DNA from: Variovorax sp. SG517
GTDB taxonomy: Bacteria > Pseudomonadota > Gammaproteobacteria > Burkholderiales > Burkholderiaceae_C
Length of the DNA: 64,000 nucleotides
Direction: 5' to 3'
Assembly (NCBI RefSeq): GCF_013376045.1
Contig: NZ_JABMJG010000013.1
Span: 96,662 to 160,661 of the forward strand
The translations under genes were made by a program, and so were the position numbers. This document shows positions 54,453 through 63,812 of the stretch, in pieces; within the stretch, counting starts at the first letter, position 1; each line of letters opens with the position of its first letter. The notes beneath the pieces are model-generated. The model searched no databases and was not told the DNA's origin. It saw nothing but the letters and a program-made list of their open reading frames with translations.

Positions 54453-55469
54453 ATGAGCACCACCGAAGTCGTCCCCGCACCCGTAGTGAGAGAGGCGCAA
54501 AGCGCCGAAACCTACAACCCCCTGGCCAAGCAGAAGGCGGCAGCCAAGCTGTCGCGCATTCCCGTCAAGGTGGTGCAAAGCGGCGAAGTGCTCAAGAAGC
54601 CCGACTGGATCCGCGTCAAGGCCGGCAGCCCCACCACGCGCTTCTACGAGATCAAGCAGATCCTGCGCGAGAGCAACCTGCACACCGTCTGCGAAGAGGC
54701 CTCGTGCCCCAACATCGGCGAATGCTTCGGCAAGGGCACCGCCACCTTCATGATCATGGGCGACAAGTGCACGCGCCGCTGCCCGTTCTGCGACGTGGGC
54801 CACGGCCGCCCCGATCCGCTCGACAAGGACGAGCCGATCAACCTCGCCAAGACCATCGCCAAGCTGCGCCTGAAGTACGTGGTGATCACCAGCGTCGACC
54901 GCGACGACCTGCGCGACGGCGGCAGCCAGCACTTCGTCGACTGCATCAGGAACATCCGCGAGCTCTCGCCCACCACGCAGATCGAGATCCTCGTGCCCGA
55001 CTTCCGCGGCCGCGACGACCGCGCCCTCGAGATCCTCAAGGCCGCGCCGCCGGACGTGATGAACCACAACCTGGAAACCGCGCCACGCCTCTACAAGGAA
55101 GCGCGCCCCGGCAGCGACTACCAGTTCAGCCTGAACCTGCTCAAGAAGTTCAAGGCGCTGCACCCCAGCGTGCCGACCAAGAGCGGCATCATGGTCGGCC
55201 TGGGCGAGACCGACGAGGAGATCCTGCAGGTCATGCGCGACATGCGCGCCCACGACATCGACATGCTGACCATCGGCCAGTACCTGTCGCCGTCGGGCTC
55301 GCACCTGCCGGTGCGCCGCTACGTGCACCCCGACACCTTCAAGATGTTCGAGGAAGAGGCCTACAAGATGGGCTTCAGCCACGCGGCAGTGGGTGCGATG
55401 GTGCGGTCGAGCTATCACGCGGATCAGCAGGCGGAGCACGTTCTGGCCGGCGCGCCGGCGCTCGATTGA
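54453..55469 (+). CDS. lipA: Lipoyl synthase LipA (radical SAM)
   Basis: 338-residue radical SAM enzyme that inserts two sulfurs into octanoyl groups. Auxiliary cluster cysteines C80, C85, C91 (CEEASCPNIGEC) and the radical SAM CxxxCxxC at C106, C110 and C113. Starts 7 bases after lipB. The stop TGA is overlapped by the TTG start of the following glycosyltransferase gene. Confidence 0.97.
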   Translation: MSTTEVVPAPVVREAQSAETYNPLAKQKAAAKLSRIPVKVVQSGEVLKKPDWIRVKAGSPTTRFYEIKQILRESNLHTVCEEASCPNIGECFGKGTATFMIMGDKCTRRCPFCDVGHGRPDPLDKDEPINLAKTIAKLRLKYVVITSVDRDDLRDGGSQHFVDCIRNIRELSPTTQIEILVPDFRGRDDRALEILKAAPPDVMNHNLETAPRLYKEARPGSDYQFSLNLLKKFKALHPSVPTKSGIMVGLGETDEEILQVMRDMRAHDIDMLTIGQYLSPSGSHLPVRRYVHPDTFKMFEEEAYKMGFSHAAVGAMVRSSYHADQQAEHVLAGAPALD

Positions 55470-56887
55470 GCCCTCCGGAGGCCGCCTCCACCCCGGACTC
55501 CGCGCAGTCCGGCAAGCCCCTGCACATCCTGCTGGCGATGTGCTACCTGCTGCACCGCACGGGCGCGGAGATGTTCACGCGCGACCTGGCGATGTGGCTG
55601 CGTCGCCGCGGGCACGCCGTCACGATCTTCGCGACGGCCTTCGGCGACATGGCGAACGAACTGCGCTTCGCCTCCATAGCCTGCGTCACAGACCTGGCCG
55701 ACATGGCGGCGCGCCCAGACGTGATCGTCGGCAACACGCACCAAGAGACGGTTCGCGCCCTGCTGCACTTCCATGACGTGCCGGTCATCACGATCTGCCA
55801 CGACCGCAGCGACGACCACGGGCGGCCCGCGCAGTTCGCGCAGGTCGTGCGCCACGTGGCGGTCGACGAGAACTGTGCGGAGCGGCTGGTGCACGAATTC
55901 GGCATCGCGCGCGAACGCATCGAGCTGATCCAGAACGGCGTCGACCTCGCGCGCTTTCCCAGGCGCGCCGCATTGCCGCAGCGGCCCCGCACGGCGCTGC
56001 TCTTCAGCAACTACGCCTCGCACAACGCACAGCTGGAGGAAATCCGCGCCGCCTGCGTGCAGCGTGGGCTGTCGCTGGACGTGATCGGCAGCGGCACCGG
56101 CAACCACCTGCCCGACCCGGCCGACGCGCTGGGACGCTACGACATCGTCTTCGGCAAGGGCCGCTGCGCCACCGAGGCGCTGTGCACCGGCAATGCGGTG
56201 GTGGTGCTCGATCCGGCCTGGGGCATGGGCGAGATGGTGACGGCCGCCACCATCGCCCACGCGCGGCGCTGGAATTTCGGCCGGGCGCTGCTGATCCGTC
56301 CGATCACGCGGGAAAGCGTGGGCGCCGAACTCGACCGCTACGACGCCGAAGATGCCGCCAGCTCCGGCGAATGGATGCGCACGCACGGCAGCCTGGACGC
56401 CACGCTCGGCGCACTCGAGAGCTGCGTGCAGCGCATGGTCCGGCAGCGTCCGGTGATCGAGATTCCCGCCGGCCAGCGAGCGGACGAGATGGCCCGCTAC
56501 ATGCAGGACTGGATCCGGCGCGGCAATCCCTCGGCGACGCAGTTGAGCATCGCAGCCCTGCACCAGCATGTCGCGTGGCTGCAGCAGTCCTTCAACGACC
56601 ACCAGCACATGTACCAGGGCCGGATCGAGGCGATGCAGGCCGAGGCGCAGCGCCAGGCGGAACAACACATGGCCACCCAGGCTGCGCAAGCGTCGCAGGC
56701 GGCACAAGCGAGTGCTCATCTCAACGCAGGGCTGGCCGAAGCCGAGCGGCAGTTGCAGCAGGCGCGCACCGAACTCGCCCTGCTCCAGGCGCAGCTGCGC
56801 GACGTCTACGCCAGCAAGTCATGGCGGGTGACCGGGCCGCTGCGCCGCATCTACACCCTGGTTCGTCCCGGCGGATCGCAGGCATGA
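55466..56887 (+). CDS. Glycosyltransferase with C-terminal coiled coil
   Basis: 473-residue GT-B-fold glycosyltransferase, GT4-like. The N-terminal HILLAMCYLLHRTGAEMFTRDLAMWLRRRGH binding region and QNGVDLARFP and FGKGRCATEAL in the C-terminal half are typical of the fold. Residues about 350-450 are Gln/Ala/Glu-rich, a predicted coiled coil, and the very end ASKSWRVTGPLRRIY is a motif shared by polysaccharide glycosyltransferases. TTG start 55466 overlaps the lipA stop and is weakly supported; an ATG at 55538 would remove the first strand. Confidence 0.75.
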   Translation: MSPPEAASTPDSAQSGKPLHILLAMCYLLHRTGAEMFTRDLAMWLRRRGHAVTIFATAFGDMANELRFASIACVTDLADMAARPDVIVGNTHQETVRALLHFHDVPVITICHDRSDDHGRPAQFAQVVRHVAVDENCAERLVHEFGIARERIELIQNGVDLARFPRRAALPQRPRTALLFSNYASHNAQLEEIRAACVQRGLSLDVIGSGTGNHLPDPADALGRYDIVFGKGRCATEALCTGNAVVVLDPAWGMGEMVTAATIAHARRWNFGRALLIRPITRESVGAELDRYDAEDAASSGEWMRTHGSLDATLGALESCVQRMVRQRPVIEIPAGQRADEMARYMQDWIRRGNPSATQLSIAALHQHVAWLQQSFNDHQHMYQGRIEAMQAEAQRQAEQHMATQAAQASQAAQASAHLNAGLAEAERQLQQARTELALLQAQLRDVYASKSWRVTGPLRRIYTLVRPGGSQA

Positions 56888-57663
56888 AGGCACTGGTGAT
56901 CGCCGCCCATTCGGGGCACGAGCTGCTGCTGTGGAAGTGGCTGCGCAACGAGCGGCCCGACTTCGTGGTACTGACCAACGGCGCCGGATCGACCGGCGTG
57001 GCGCGCCTCGAACCGACGGTCGACAACCTCTCGCGCGCCGGTGCCCGCTGGATTCCGGAGGTGGTGCAGCCGGTCGCCGACGCCGACATCTACCGGGCAC
57101 TTCTCGAAGGCGACACGAGCCTCTTCGCGCGATGGGTCGATGCACTGGCCGCGCACGTCGTCGAGCGGGGCATCGACTGCATCGTTGCCGACGAAGCGGA
57201 AGACTACAACCCTTCGCACGACATGTGCCGCCTGATGGCCAACCAGGTCGCCGCGCAGGCCGCAGCGCGCGGCCGCGAGGTCGTCTCGCTCGGCTATCCC
57301 ACTGTGGGCCATCCCAGCCCGCCAGCACGGCTGGCGTCCGAGCGCCACGTCATGGTCGAGCTCGACGCGAACGAGCTTCAGGCCAAGCTGGACGACATGC
57401 ACGGCTACGCGCGCCATTTCGGCGGCCAGCTGGAGCAGGAACTCGCGGGTTTCATCGCCGAGTTCGGCGCCCAGGCCTATGGCCGCGAATGCCTCTTCGC
57501 CGCGCAGCCCACACGCTACGAACTGGCGCAGCCACCCGCGGGCAAGCCCGCCTTCGAAGTCTTCGGCGAAGAGCGCGTTGCAGCCGGCGTCTACAAGCAC
57601 GTGATCCGCGGCTCCCACCTGCAGGCCGTGGCCGATCGACTGCGCGGCGCCACGCGCCGGTGA
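56884..57663 (+). CDS. LmbE/PIG-L-like protein (possible sugar N-deacetylase)
   Basis: 259 residues. N-terminal MKALVIAAHSGHELLLWKWL resembles the start of LmbE/PIG-L deacetylases, where HPDDE would bind zinc; here the position reads HSGHE. EDYNPSHDMCRLMANQVA resembles the second zinc motif (H-x-x-H). The substitution means that the metal site differs, so activity is uncertain. Overlaps the glycosyltransferase stop (ATGA). Confidence 0.55.
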   Translation: MKALVIAAHSGHELLLWKWLRNERPDFVVLTNGAGSTGVARLEPTVDNLSRAGARWIPEVVQPVADADIYRALLEGDTSLFARWVDALAAHVVERGIDCIVADEAEDYNPSHDMCRLMANQVAAQAAARGREVVSLGYPTVGHPSPPARLASERHVMVELDANELQAKLDDMHGYARHFGGQLEQELAGFIAEFGAQAYGRECLFAAQPTRYELAQPPAGKPAFEVFGEERVAAGVYKHVIRGSHLQAVADRLRGATRR

Positions 57664-57693
57664 CCTGACGCAGCAGCCAGCGAAGACGCCGCG

Positions 57694-58677
57694 ATGATGA
57701 TCTTCACGACGCCCTCCAGCGACGACGGCAGCACGGCGACCATCGCCGAATCAGCCTCCGAGCCCATCGTCAACGAACCGGTCCCGCTGGCCGCCGATAC
57801 GGCGCTTTCCCATGCGGTCGTGGGCATCGGCCGCTTCGGGTGCGTGCATGCCCGCAAGCTCCTCTCCATGCCAGGCTTCCATCTGCGCGCGCTGGTCGAT
57901 TGCTCGCCATCGGCCCGCGCCGCCGGCGAACTTGCCGCACTGCCGCTGCTGTCCAGCCTGGACGACATGCCGCAGGACATCGCCTCGGCCACCGTCGCCA
58001 CCTGCGACGATGCGCATGCCGAAGTCGCGATGGCGTTGATGCGGCGCGGCTGCCACGTGCTGGTGGAAAAGCCGCTGTGCATCGACCGGCATGAAGGCGC
58101 GCAGATGATCCTCACGGCGCGGCAGTGCGGCGTCACCCTCGGCACCGGGCACATCGAGCGCTTCAACCCGGTGTTCGACGAGGCGCTCCTGCACCGCCTG
58201 CGCAATGCGGCCGCGAACCATCGCAGGGGCCGGGGCACGCAGCCGCTCATGCGGTTCCGGCGCTGCTCGACCCGCATCGCCACGGCCAGGGACAGCGTGC
58301 TGGACCTGATGGTGCACGACCTCGACCTGTTCGCATGGCTGTGCGCGATTCCCGCCGAGGCGCCGCTGGAACTGCTCGCGCTGCATGTCGATGCGCACGG
58401 CGTGCGCGCCCGCGTCCGGCTCGATGCGCTCGTCGCCGAGTTCGAGAGCGGCTACGGCAGCCTGCCCGCGGCCCGGCTGCAGCTGTGCGACGGCCATCGC
58501 GAGCAATGGCTGGACCTGCGCGGCGCGGCGTCGACAGCGGCAGCCGGCGGCGATGACGCCCTGGCGCGCCAGTACCGGGGCTTCCGGCGCGCGGTGCTGG
58601 GCGAGCCCAGCCGAATCGCGTCCGGCGCGGATGGGCTGGCGGCCGTCACCCGCGCCTGCCAGATACTGCACGCATGA
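57694..58677 (+). CDS. Gfo/Idh/MocA oxidoreductase, possible UDP-sugar 3-dehydrogenase
   Basis: 327-residue NAD-dependent oxidoreductase. Rossmann motif VVGIGRFGCVHARKL and catalytic VEKPLCIDRHEG. The segment GHIERFNPVFDE is shared with UDP-N-acetylglucosamine 3-dehydrogenases (GnnA, WbpB/WlbA type). The N-terminal 40 residues are non-homologous. It is followed by a DegT-type aminotransferase with overlap, the pair expected for 3-amino sugars. Confidence 0.82.
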   Translation: MMIFTTPSSDDGSTATIAESASEPIVNEPVPLAADTALSHAVVGIGRFGCVHARKLLSMPGFHLRALVDCSPSARAAGELAALPLLSSLDDMPQDIASATVATCDDAHAEVAMALMRRGCHVLVEKPLCIDRHEGAQMILTARQCGVTLGTGHIERFNPVFDEALLHRLRNAAANHRRGRGTQPLMRFRRCSTRIATARDSVLDLMVHDLDLFAWLCAIPAEAPLELLALHVDAHGVRARVRLDALVAEFESGYGSLPAARLQLCDGHREQWLDLRGAASTAAAGGDDALARQYRGFRRAVLGEPSRIASGADGLAAVTRACQILHA

Positions 58678-59879
58678 AGATCCCGCTGTTCCGGCCGGCG
58701 GCTTCCGCCGAACCGACGGCGGCGCGCCTGGCCCAGTCCCTCGCCGGCGTGCTGCGCAGCGGCACGTACATCCTCGGTCCGCAGGTCCAGGCGCTGGAGG
58801 CGCGGCTGTCGGCCTTGCTGCAAGGCCGCGAGACGGTGGCCGTGGGATCGGGCTCCGAGGCACTGCTGCTGGCCTTCAAGAGCCTCGGCATCGGAAGCGC
58901 GGGCGGCGGCGACGCGCTGGACGAAGTCCTTGTGCCGGCCTACACCTTCGTCGCCTGCGCGGAAGCGGTGCTCGCCGCCGGCGCGCGGCCGGTCTTCGTC
59001 GACAGCGCGCCTGACGACTTCATCCCCATGCCGGCGGATTTCCGCAAAGCCCGCACGCCTCGCACGCGCGCGATCCTGGCGGTGGGCCTGTTCGGCGATG
59101 CGGGCGGCCTGCCCGAGCTTGCCGACTGGTGCCGCGACGAGGGGCTGCTGCTGGTCGAGGACGTGGCGCAGTGTCTCGGAGCCCGGGACGGCGACGCCAC
59201 CGCGGCAGGCCACGCCGGCACCTGGGGCGATGCCGCCGCGATGAGCTTCTATCCGACCAAGACCCTGGGCGCCGCCGGCGACGCCGGTGCGCTGGCCTTC
59301 AAGGACCCGCGCCACGCGGACAAGGCCCGGCTGCTGCGCAACCACGGCTACCGTGACGGCCTTCATCGCTGCCTCGGGCACAACAGCCGCATGGACGAAC
59401 TGCAGGCCTGCCTGCTCCATGCCGCACTCGACGATTTCCCCGCGAGCCTGGCGCGGCGACGCGCCATTGCCGCGCGCTATCTCGCGGCCTGGTCGGACCT
59501 GCCGATGCGCCTTCCTAAAGACTCGGCCGGCCACGCCTGGAACTACTTCGTCGTCCAGCTGCCCGGACCACTCGAGCGCGGGAACGTAGCGGCCCGGCTG
59601 GCCGCTTCAGGCATCGCCACCCGCATCTATTACGAGCAGCCGCTTCACCTGCACGAGGCGCTGCAGCCCTGGCACGGCGACCGTGGTGCCCTGCCGCACA
59701 GCGAAAGGCTGGCCGGCTGTTCGCTCGCATTGCCGCTCTACCCGATGCTCGACGACGAGGAAATCGGATACATCATCGATGCCGTACGGCAAGCAGCCCG
59801 CGCCCCGGGCGACCAGCATCCGACGACATGCCAGCCACCGTCCCGACCACCCTCTCGACCCGCCCCGTCCCCGGCCTAG
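58674..59879 (+). CDS. DegT/DnrJ/EryC1 aminotransferase (PLP)
   Basis: 401-residue sugar aminotransferase. PLP lysine Lys196 (SFYPTKTLGA) is present, as is the PAYTFVACAEAVLAAGARPVFVD region. ATG 58674 overlaps the dehydrogenase stop. With that dehydrogenase it would convert a UDP-HexNAc into a 3-amino sugar (GnnA-GnnB or WlbA-WlbC logic). The C-terminal 25 residues (PTTCQPPSRPPSRPAPSPA) overlap the next gene by 52 bases. Confidence 0.88.
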   Translation: MKIPLFRPAASAEPTAARLAQSLAGVLRSGTYILGPQVQALEARLSALLQGRETVAVGSGSEALLLAFKSLGIGSAGGGDALDEVLVPAYTFVACAEAVLAAGARPVFVDSAPDDFIPMPADFRKARTPRTRAILAVGLFGDAGGLPELADWCRDEGLLLVEDVAQCLGARDGDATAAGHAGTWGDAAAMSFYPTKTLGAAGDAGALAFKDPRHADKARLLRNHGYRDGLHRCLGHNSRMDELQACLLHAALDDFPASLARRRAIAARYLAAWSDLPMRLPKDSAGHAWNYFVVQLPGPLERGNVAARLAASGIATRIYYEQPLHLHEALQPWHGDRGALPHSERLAGCSLALPLYPMLDDEEIGYIIDAVRQAARAPGDQHPTTCQPPSRPPSRPAPSPA

Positions 59880-61213
59880 TCGAGAACCACGCGGCCTATG
59901 CGCGCCGGCACGGCTACGCGCACCACGTCGTCGAGAGCACCCACGTGTGGGGCCCGCGCCAGCCGGTCTACTTCCGCTACCACGCGATCTACCACCACCT
60001 GCCGCGGATCGCCGAAGGCGGCCTGCTGCTGGTGCTCGACCAGTTCGCGGTCGTGTACGAGCCCCGTGCGCTGGAAGAGACTTTCGAGGGCATCGACGCG
60101 CTGGTCAGCGCGCAGCCCGACGACGACGCGCTGTGCAACACCAGCATGCTCCTGCTGCGCAACACGGCCGAGGTGCGCGAGAAGCTTCGCCAGCTGGTCG
60201 ACCATGTCTCCCACTGGGCGGTGCGCATCCTGGAAGACGACGAGCAGCCTGAGAACTCGCTGGTCGCGCATGTCTTTCCGCCGCGCCCCTGCGGACTGGC
60301 GCTGCCCAACGGCGCCTACCCCAACGTGCAGGCCAGCTGGCCCGGTGGCGGCTATCACGACTCCATCCGCGGCGTGCGGCCGCTGGTGGCCAGCGACGCG
60401 CCCACCTGGCACCGCGCAGGCCCCGCCAACCGGTGGACGCCGACGCTGGACTACGACTTCCGCGGCGTGCAGAACCTGGTCGACGAGGCCGCGGCGCTGG
60501 CCGCCGGCGAGCAGCCGCCCAGCGTTGCGCTCGCCGAAGCCGCGCTGCCCGACGGCGACGAGCTGCACCTGAACCCCGGCGCGCGCATCGCCTTCGTGAG
60601 CATCTACACGCACCACATCGCGAGCTACGGCCGCATCCACGAGGAGAGCTTCGCGCGCTACTGCCTGCGCCATGGCTACGGCTACCACCTCTACCGCAAG
60701 GTGCCGGAGTTCGCGAACGGGCTGACGGGCTCGTGGGCCAAGCCGCACGTGATGCGGCGCCACCTCGCGGAGCACGAGTTCCTGCTGTGGGTCGACGCGG
60801 ACATCATCGCGATGAACCAGTCGCTGCGCATGGAGCCGCTGGTCGAGGGGCGGGAAGCCCTGGTGGGCAACGACCACACGGCGTGGAACATGAATTCCAG
60901 CGTGGTCGGCGTGCGCAACACGCCCGCTATGCATGCGCTGGTCGAGGACGTCTGCCGGCAGATCGAGAATGCGCCCGACCGCTCGTCGATCCACGCCAAC
61001 GGCGGCGACCAGACCTACTTCGCGAACGCGTTCAGGGCGCGCGGCCTCATCACGCAGGCGCAGGTGGTCGATGCCCTGTCGCTCGACGCCCCGGTGATCT
61101 ACGCCACCGGCGACAGCCACTTCGTGCACTTTCCCACGCAGCACACGCCGCTGCGCGCGGCGTCGATGCACGCCTGGAACCTGCGCAGCCTCGCGCTGGA
61201 CGCCGGCGGCTAG
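59828..61213 (+). CDS. Tandem-domain glycosyltransferase (GMA12/MNN10-like)
   Basis: 461 residues with two related domains. Both contain an ENHAAYARRHGY / EESFARYCLRHGY region and a variant of LLLWVDADI. The C-terminal copy has the metal-binding DAD (near residue 323, LLWVDADIIAMN), while the N-terminal copy has DQF (LLLVLDQFAVV) and so lacks the second Asp. The second domain also has NGGDQTYF. This suggests an active C-terminal and a degenerate N-terminal domain. The start at ATG 59828 overlaps the aminotransferase by 52 bases and could be later. Confidence 0.75.
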   Translation: MPATVPTTLSTRPVPGLVENHAAYARRHGYAHHVVESTHVWGPRQPVYFRYHAIYHHLPRIAEGGLLLVLDQFAVVYEPRALEETFEGIDALVSAQPDDDALCNTSMLLLRNTAEVREKLRQLVDHVSHWAVRILEDDEQPENSLVAHVFPPRPCGLALPNGAYPNVQASWPGGGYHDSIRGVRPLVASDAPTWHRAGPANRWTPTLDYDFRGVQNLVDEAAALAAGEQPPSVALAEAALPDGDELHLNPGARIAFVSIYTHHIASYGRIHEESFARYCLRHGYGYHLYRKVPEFANGLTGSWAKPHVMRRHLAEHEFLLWVDADIIAMNQSLRMEPLVEGREALVGNDHTAWNMNSSVVGVRNTPAMHALVEDVCRQIENAPDRSSIHANGGDQTYFANAFRARGLITQAQVVDALSLDAPVIYATGDSHFVHFPTQHTPLRAASMHAWNLRSLALDAGG

Positions 61214-61234
61214 AAAGTCCGGCGCGGCCTCTTC

Positions 61235-61260
61235 TCGGGACACCGCGGAATCGAGTGCGC
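61235..61260. repeat. Fragment of a Family A repeat
   Basis: Short stretch containing GGGACACCGCGGAA after the glycosyltransferase stop, matching one end of Family A. The rest of the element is missing; it may be a decayed copy. Confidence 0.4.
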
Positions 61261-61290
61261 GAAACCGATGAGGCGCTCCAGCGACACGGC

Positions 61291-61785
61291 TCAACCGCGC
61301 GTCGCGTTCTCCTTCATCTTCGCCAGCGCGATGGCGATGGCCGCGCCACCCAGCGTCTTGATCAGCCCCGAGTGCTGCGCATAGAACTGGCTCACCTCAT
61401 CGATCACACCCGCGTGCTGCTGCTCGGCATGCGTGGCGATCTCGGTCACCTGCGCGGGCGAGAGCTGCGAGGCCTGGTCGGGCGTGACCTGCGTCTGGCC
61501 CGGCTGCAGCATGCGCCCGAGCACGCCGCCGGCCAGCGCCGAGGCGGCCGCGGGGCCCAGCGTGGCCAGGATCTGGTTGAGCACGCCGGCCTGCTGTGCC
61601 GGCGAGGACTGGCCGAACAGCTGGCCCACGGTGTCGCCGAAGGGCGGCGTCTGGTCCGAGCGCATCGCCGCGGCGAGCCCCGCGCCCAGTTCGCCGGGCG
61701 AGGCGTGCTGCGCGACCTGGTCGATGTGGGCCTCGGCGTTGTCGTTGTTGCCGATGGCCTGCTGGAGGATGTCGAGTAGACCCAT
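61291..61785 (-). CDS. YidB/DUF937 family protein
   Basis: 164 residues. GLLDILQQAIGN near the N-terminus and FGQSSPAQQAGVLNQILATLGPAAASALAGGVLGRML are typical of DUF937 (YidB-like). The C-terminus LIKTLGGAAIAIALAKMKENA is a predicted membrane-associated helix. Function unknown. It follows the YeaQ-like gene by 31 bases on the minus strand. Confidence 0.85.
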   Translation of the reverse strand: MGLLDILQQAIGNNDNAEAHIDQVAQHASPGELGAGLAAAMRSDQTPPFGDTVGQLFGQSSPAQQAGVLNQILATLGPAAASALAGGVLGRMLQPGQTQVTPDQASQLSPAQVTEIATHAEQQHAGVIDEVSQFYAQHSGLIKTLGGAAIAIALAKMKENATRG

Positions 61786-61816
61786 GGATGACTCCTTGTA
61801 ACGGGAACGGACTGCC

Positions 61817-62059
61817 TCAACGGCTCACGAGGTGCCAGACCCCGAGCAGCACGGCCGCGCCGACCACCGAGGCGATGAAGCCCGCTCCCGCGCCCGCCGC
61901 ATACCAGCCCATGGCCTGCCCCGCATAGGTGGCGACCAGCGAGCCGGCGATGCCGAGCACCGCCGTGAGGATGAACCCCATCGAGTTGTTGCCTGGCAGC
62001 ATGGCGCGGGCCAGGAGCCCGGCGATGAAGCCGATCAGAATCGTCCAGATGATCTGCAC
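61817..62059 (-). CDS. GlsB/YeaQ/YmgE family membrane protein
   Basis: 80-residue transglycosylase-associated type protein with three hydrophobic stretches: IIWTILIGFIAGLLARAMLPG, FILTAVLGIAGSLVATY and GFIASVVGAAVLLGVWHL. GTG at 62059 is preceded by GGGAG 5 bases upstream. Found in stress responses of many bacteria; the exact role is unknown. First gene of a two-gene unit with the YidB-like gene. Confidence 0.88.
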   Translation of the reverse strand: MQIIWTILIGFIAGLLARAMLPGNNSMGFILTAVLGIAGSLVATYAGQAMGWYAAGAGAGFIASVVGAAVLLGVWHLVSR

Positions 62060-62243
62060 GGTAGCTCCCTGTTGGTGACGGCAAGCGCCGCCGCTGCTTG
62101 GCGGACAGCGCCCGGGGATCGTGTTCCCGCCTTCCTGAGCGCCAACTGACGGCGCGCCGTCCTGCAGCCGCGCGGTCGCCAAGGCGCTGGCTGGAAGCGG
62201 GAGCATTTCGCTATCCTGCCGGCTGGCCAAGAAGAAGGAAGAG

Positions 62244-63812
62244 ATGACTTTGCAAACGCACCCTGCCGTCCAAGCCGCCATGGAGCGCAGTTTCGGCGCC
62301 ATTGCCGACCTGGTCCGCCTCCACGCGCAACACACGCCCGACCACGCCGCGCTGTCGGACGCGAACCGCACGCTGGACTACCGCTCGCTCGACACGCTGA
62401 TGGACCGCGTCGCGGCCAGCCTGCAGCGCGACGGGCTCAAGGCCGGCGACGCGATCGCGATCTGCGCCTCGTCGTCGGTGAACTACGCGGCCGTGTTCCT
62501 GGGCGCGCTGCGCGCGGGCGTCGCGGTGGCACCGCTGGCCCCAGGTTCCGCGCCCGCGAGCCTGGCGCGCATGATCGAGGATGCCGAGGCGCGCATCCTG
62601 TTCAGCGACGCATCGGCGGCCGAAGTGATCGGCCCCGCGAAGGAAGGCGGCATCGCGCGCGTGGCGCTCGACGGCTCGCAGGTCGGCCGCGGCATCGACG
62701 AATGGCTGGCGCCCGCCGGCGCGCGTCCCGAGCCTGTGGACGTGCAGCCGGGCTGGGCCTTCAACATCATCTATTCGTCGGGCACCACGGGCGAGCCCAA
62801 GGGCATCGTGCAGGGCCACGGCATGCGCTGGGCCCACGTGCAGCGCGGCGCGAAGTACGAGTACGGGCCCGACTCGGTCACGCTGCTGTCGACGCCGCTG
62901 TATTCCAACACCACGCTGGTGGTGTTCTTCCCCACGCTGGCCTTCGGCGGCTGCGTGGTGCTGATGCCCAAGTTCGACGCGCTGGGCTACCTGCAACTAG
63001 CACAGCAGCGCCGCGTGACGCACACCATGCTCGTGCCGGTGCAGTACCAGCGGCTGATGGCGCACCCGCGCTTCGACGAGCACGACCTGTCTTCGTACAG
63101 GCACAAGTTCAGCACCAGCGCACCCTTCGGCGCCGCGCTGAAGGCCGACGTGCTCAAGCGCTGGCCCGGCGGGCTGGTCGAGTTCTACGGCATGACCGAG
63201 GGCGGCGGCACCTGCATCCTGGAGGCGCACCTGAACCCCACCAAGCTGCACACCGTGGGCCGGCCCGCCGAGGGCAGCGACATCCGCCTGATCGACGAGG
63301 AAGGCAACGAACTGCCGCGCGGCGACACCGAGGTGGCCGGCGAGGTGGTGGGCCATTCGGCCGGCATGATGACCGGCTACCACCGCCAGCCCGCGAAGAC
63401 GCGCGAGGCCGAGTGGTTCGACGCCACCGGCAAGCGCTTCATCCGCACCGGCGACGTGGGCCGCTTCGACGCCGACGGCTTCCTCACGCTGTTCGACCGC
63501 AAGAAGGACATGATCATCAGCGGCGGCTTTAACATCTACCCGAGCGACCTCGAGGCCGTGCTGCGCGGCCATGCGGCGGTGGCCGACGTGGCGGTGGTGG
63601 GCGTGCCCTCCGAGCAGTGGGGCGAGACGCCCGCCGCCTTCGTGGTGCGCCGCGAGGGCGACGCCACGAGCGAAGAGGAACTGCTGCAGTGGGCCAATGC
63701 CCAGGTCGGCAAGACACAGCGCCTGGCGCGCCTCGCCTTCATCGACGAGCTGCCACGCAGCGCGATCGGCAAGGTGCTCAAGCGCGAGCTTCGTGAACTC
63801 GCCGTCCGCTGA
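62244..63812 (+). CDS. AMP-binding acyl-CoA synthetase (class I adenylate-forming)
   Basis: 522 residues. P-loop motif IIYSSGTTGEPKG, A5 region FYGMTEGGG, A7-A8 region TGDVGRFDADG and the C-terminal lysine in SAIGKVLKREL. It activates a carboxylic acid as acyl-AMP and passes it to CoA. The substrate is not predictable; short- and medium-chain fatty acids are common. Preceded by AAGGAAG. Confidence 0.9.
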   Translation: MTLQTHPAVQAAMERSFGAIADLVRLHAQHTPDHAALSDANRTLDYRSLDTLMDRVAASLQRDGLKAGDAIAICASSSVNYAAVFLGALRAGVAVAPLAPGSAPASLARMIEDAEARILFSDASAAEVIGPAKEGGIARVALDGSQVGRGIDEWLAPAGARPEPVDVQPGWAFNIIYSSGTTGEPKGIVQGHGMRWAHVQRGAKYEYGPDSVTLLSTPLYSNTTLVVFFPTLAFGGCVVLMPKFDALGYLQLAQQRRVTHTMLVPVQYQRLMAHPRFDEHDLSSYRHKFSTSAPFGAALKADVLKRWPGGLVEFYGMTEGGGTCILEAHLNPTKLHTVGRPAEGSDIRLIDEEGNELPRGDTEVAGEVVGHSAGMMTGYHRQPAKTREAEWFDATGKRFIRTGDVGRFDADGFLTLFDRKKDMIISGGFNIYPSDLEAVLRGHAAVADVAVVGVPSEQWGETPAAFVVRREGDATSEEELLQWANAQVGKTQRLARLAFIDELPRSAIGKVLKRELRELAVR

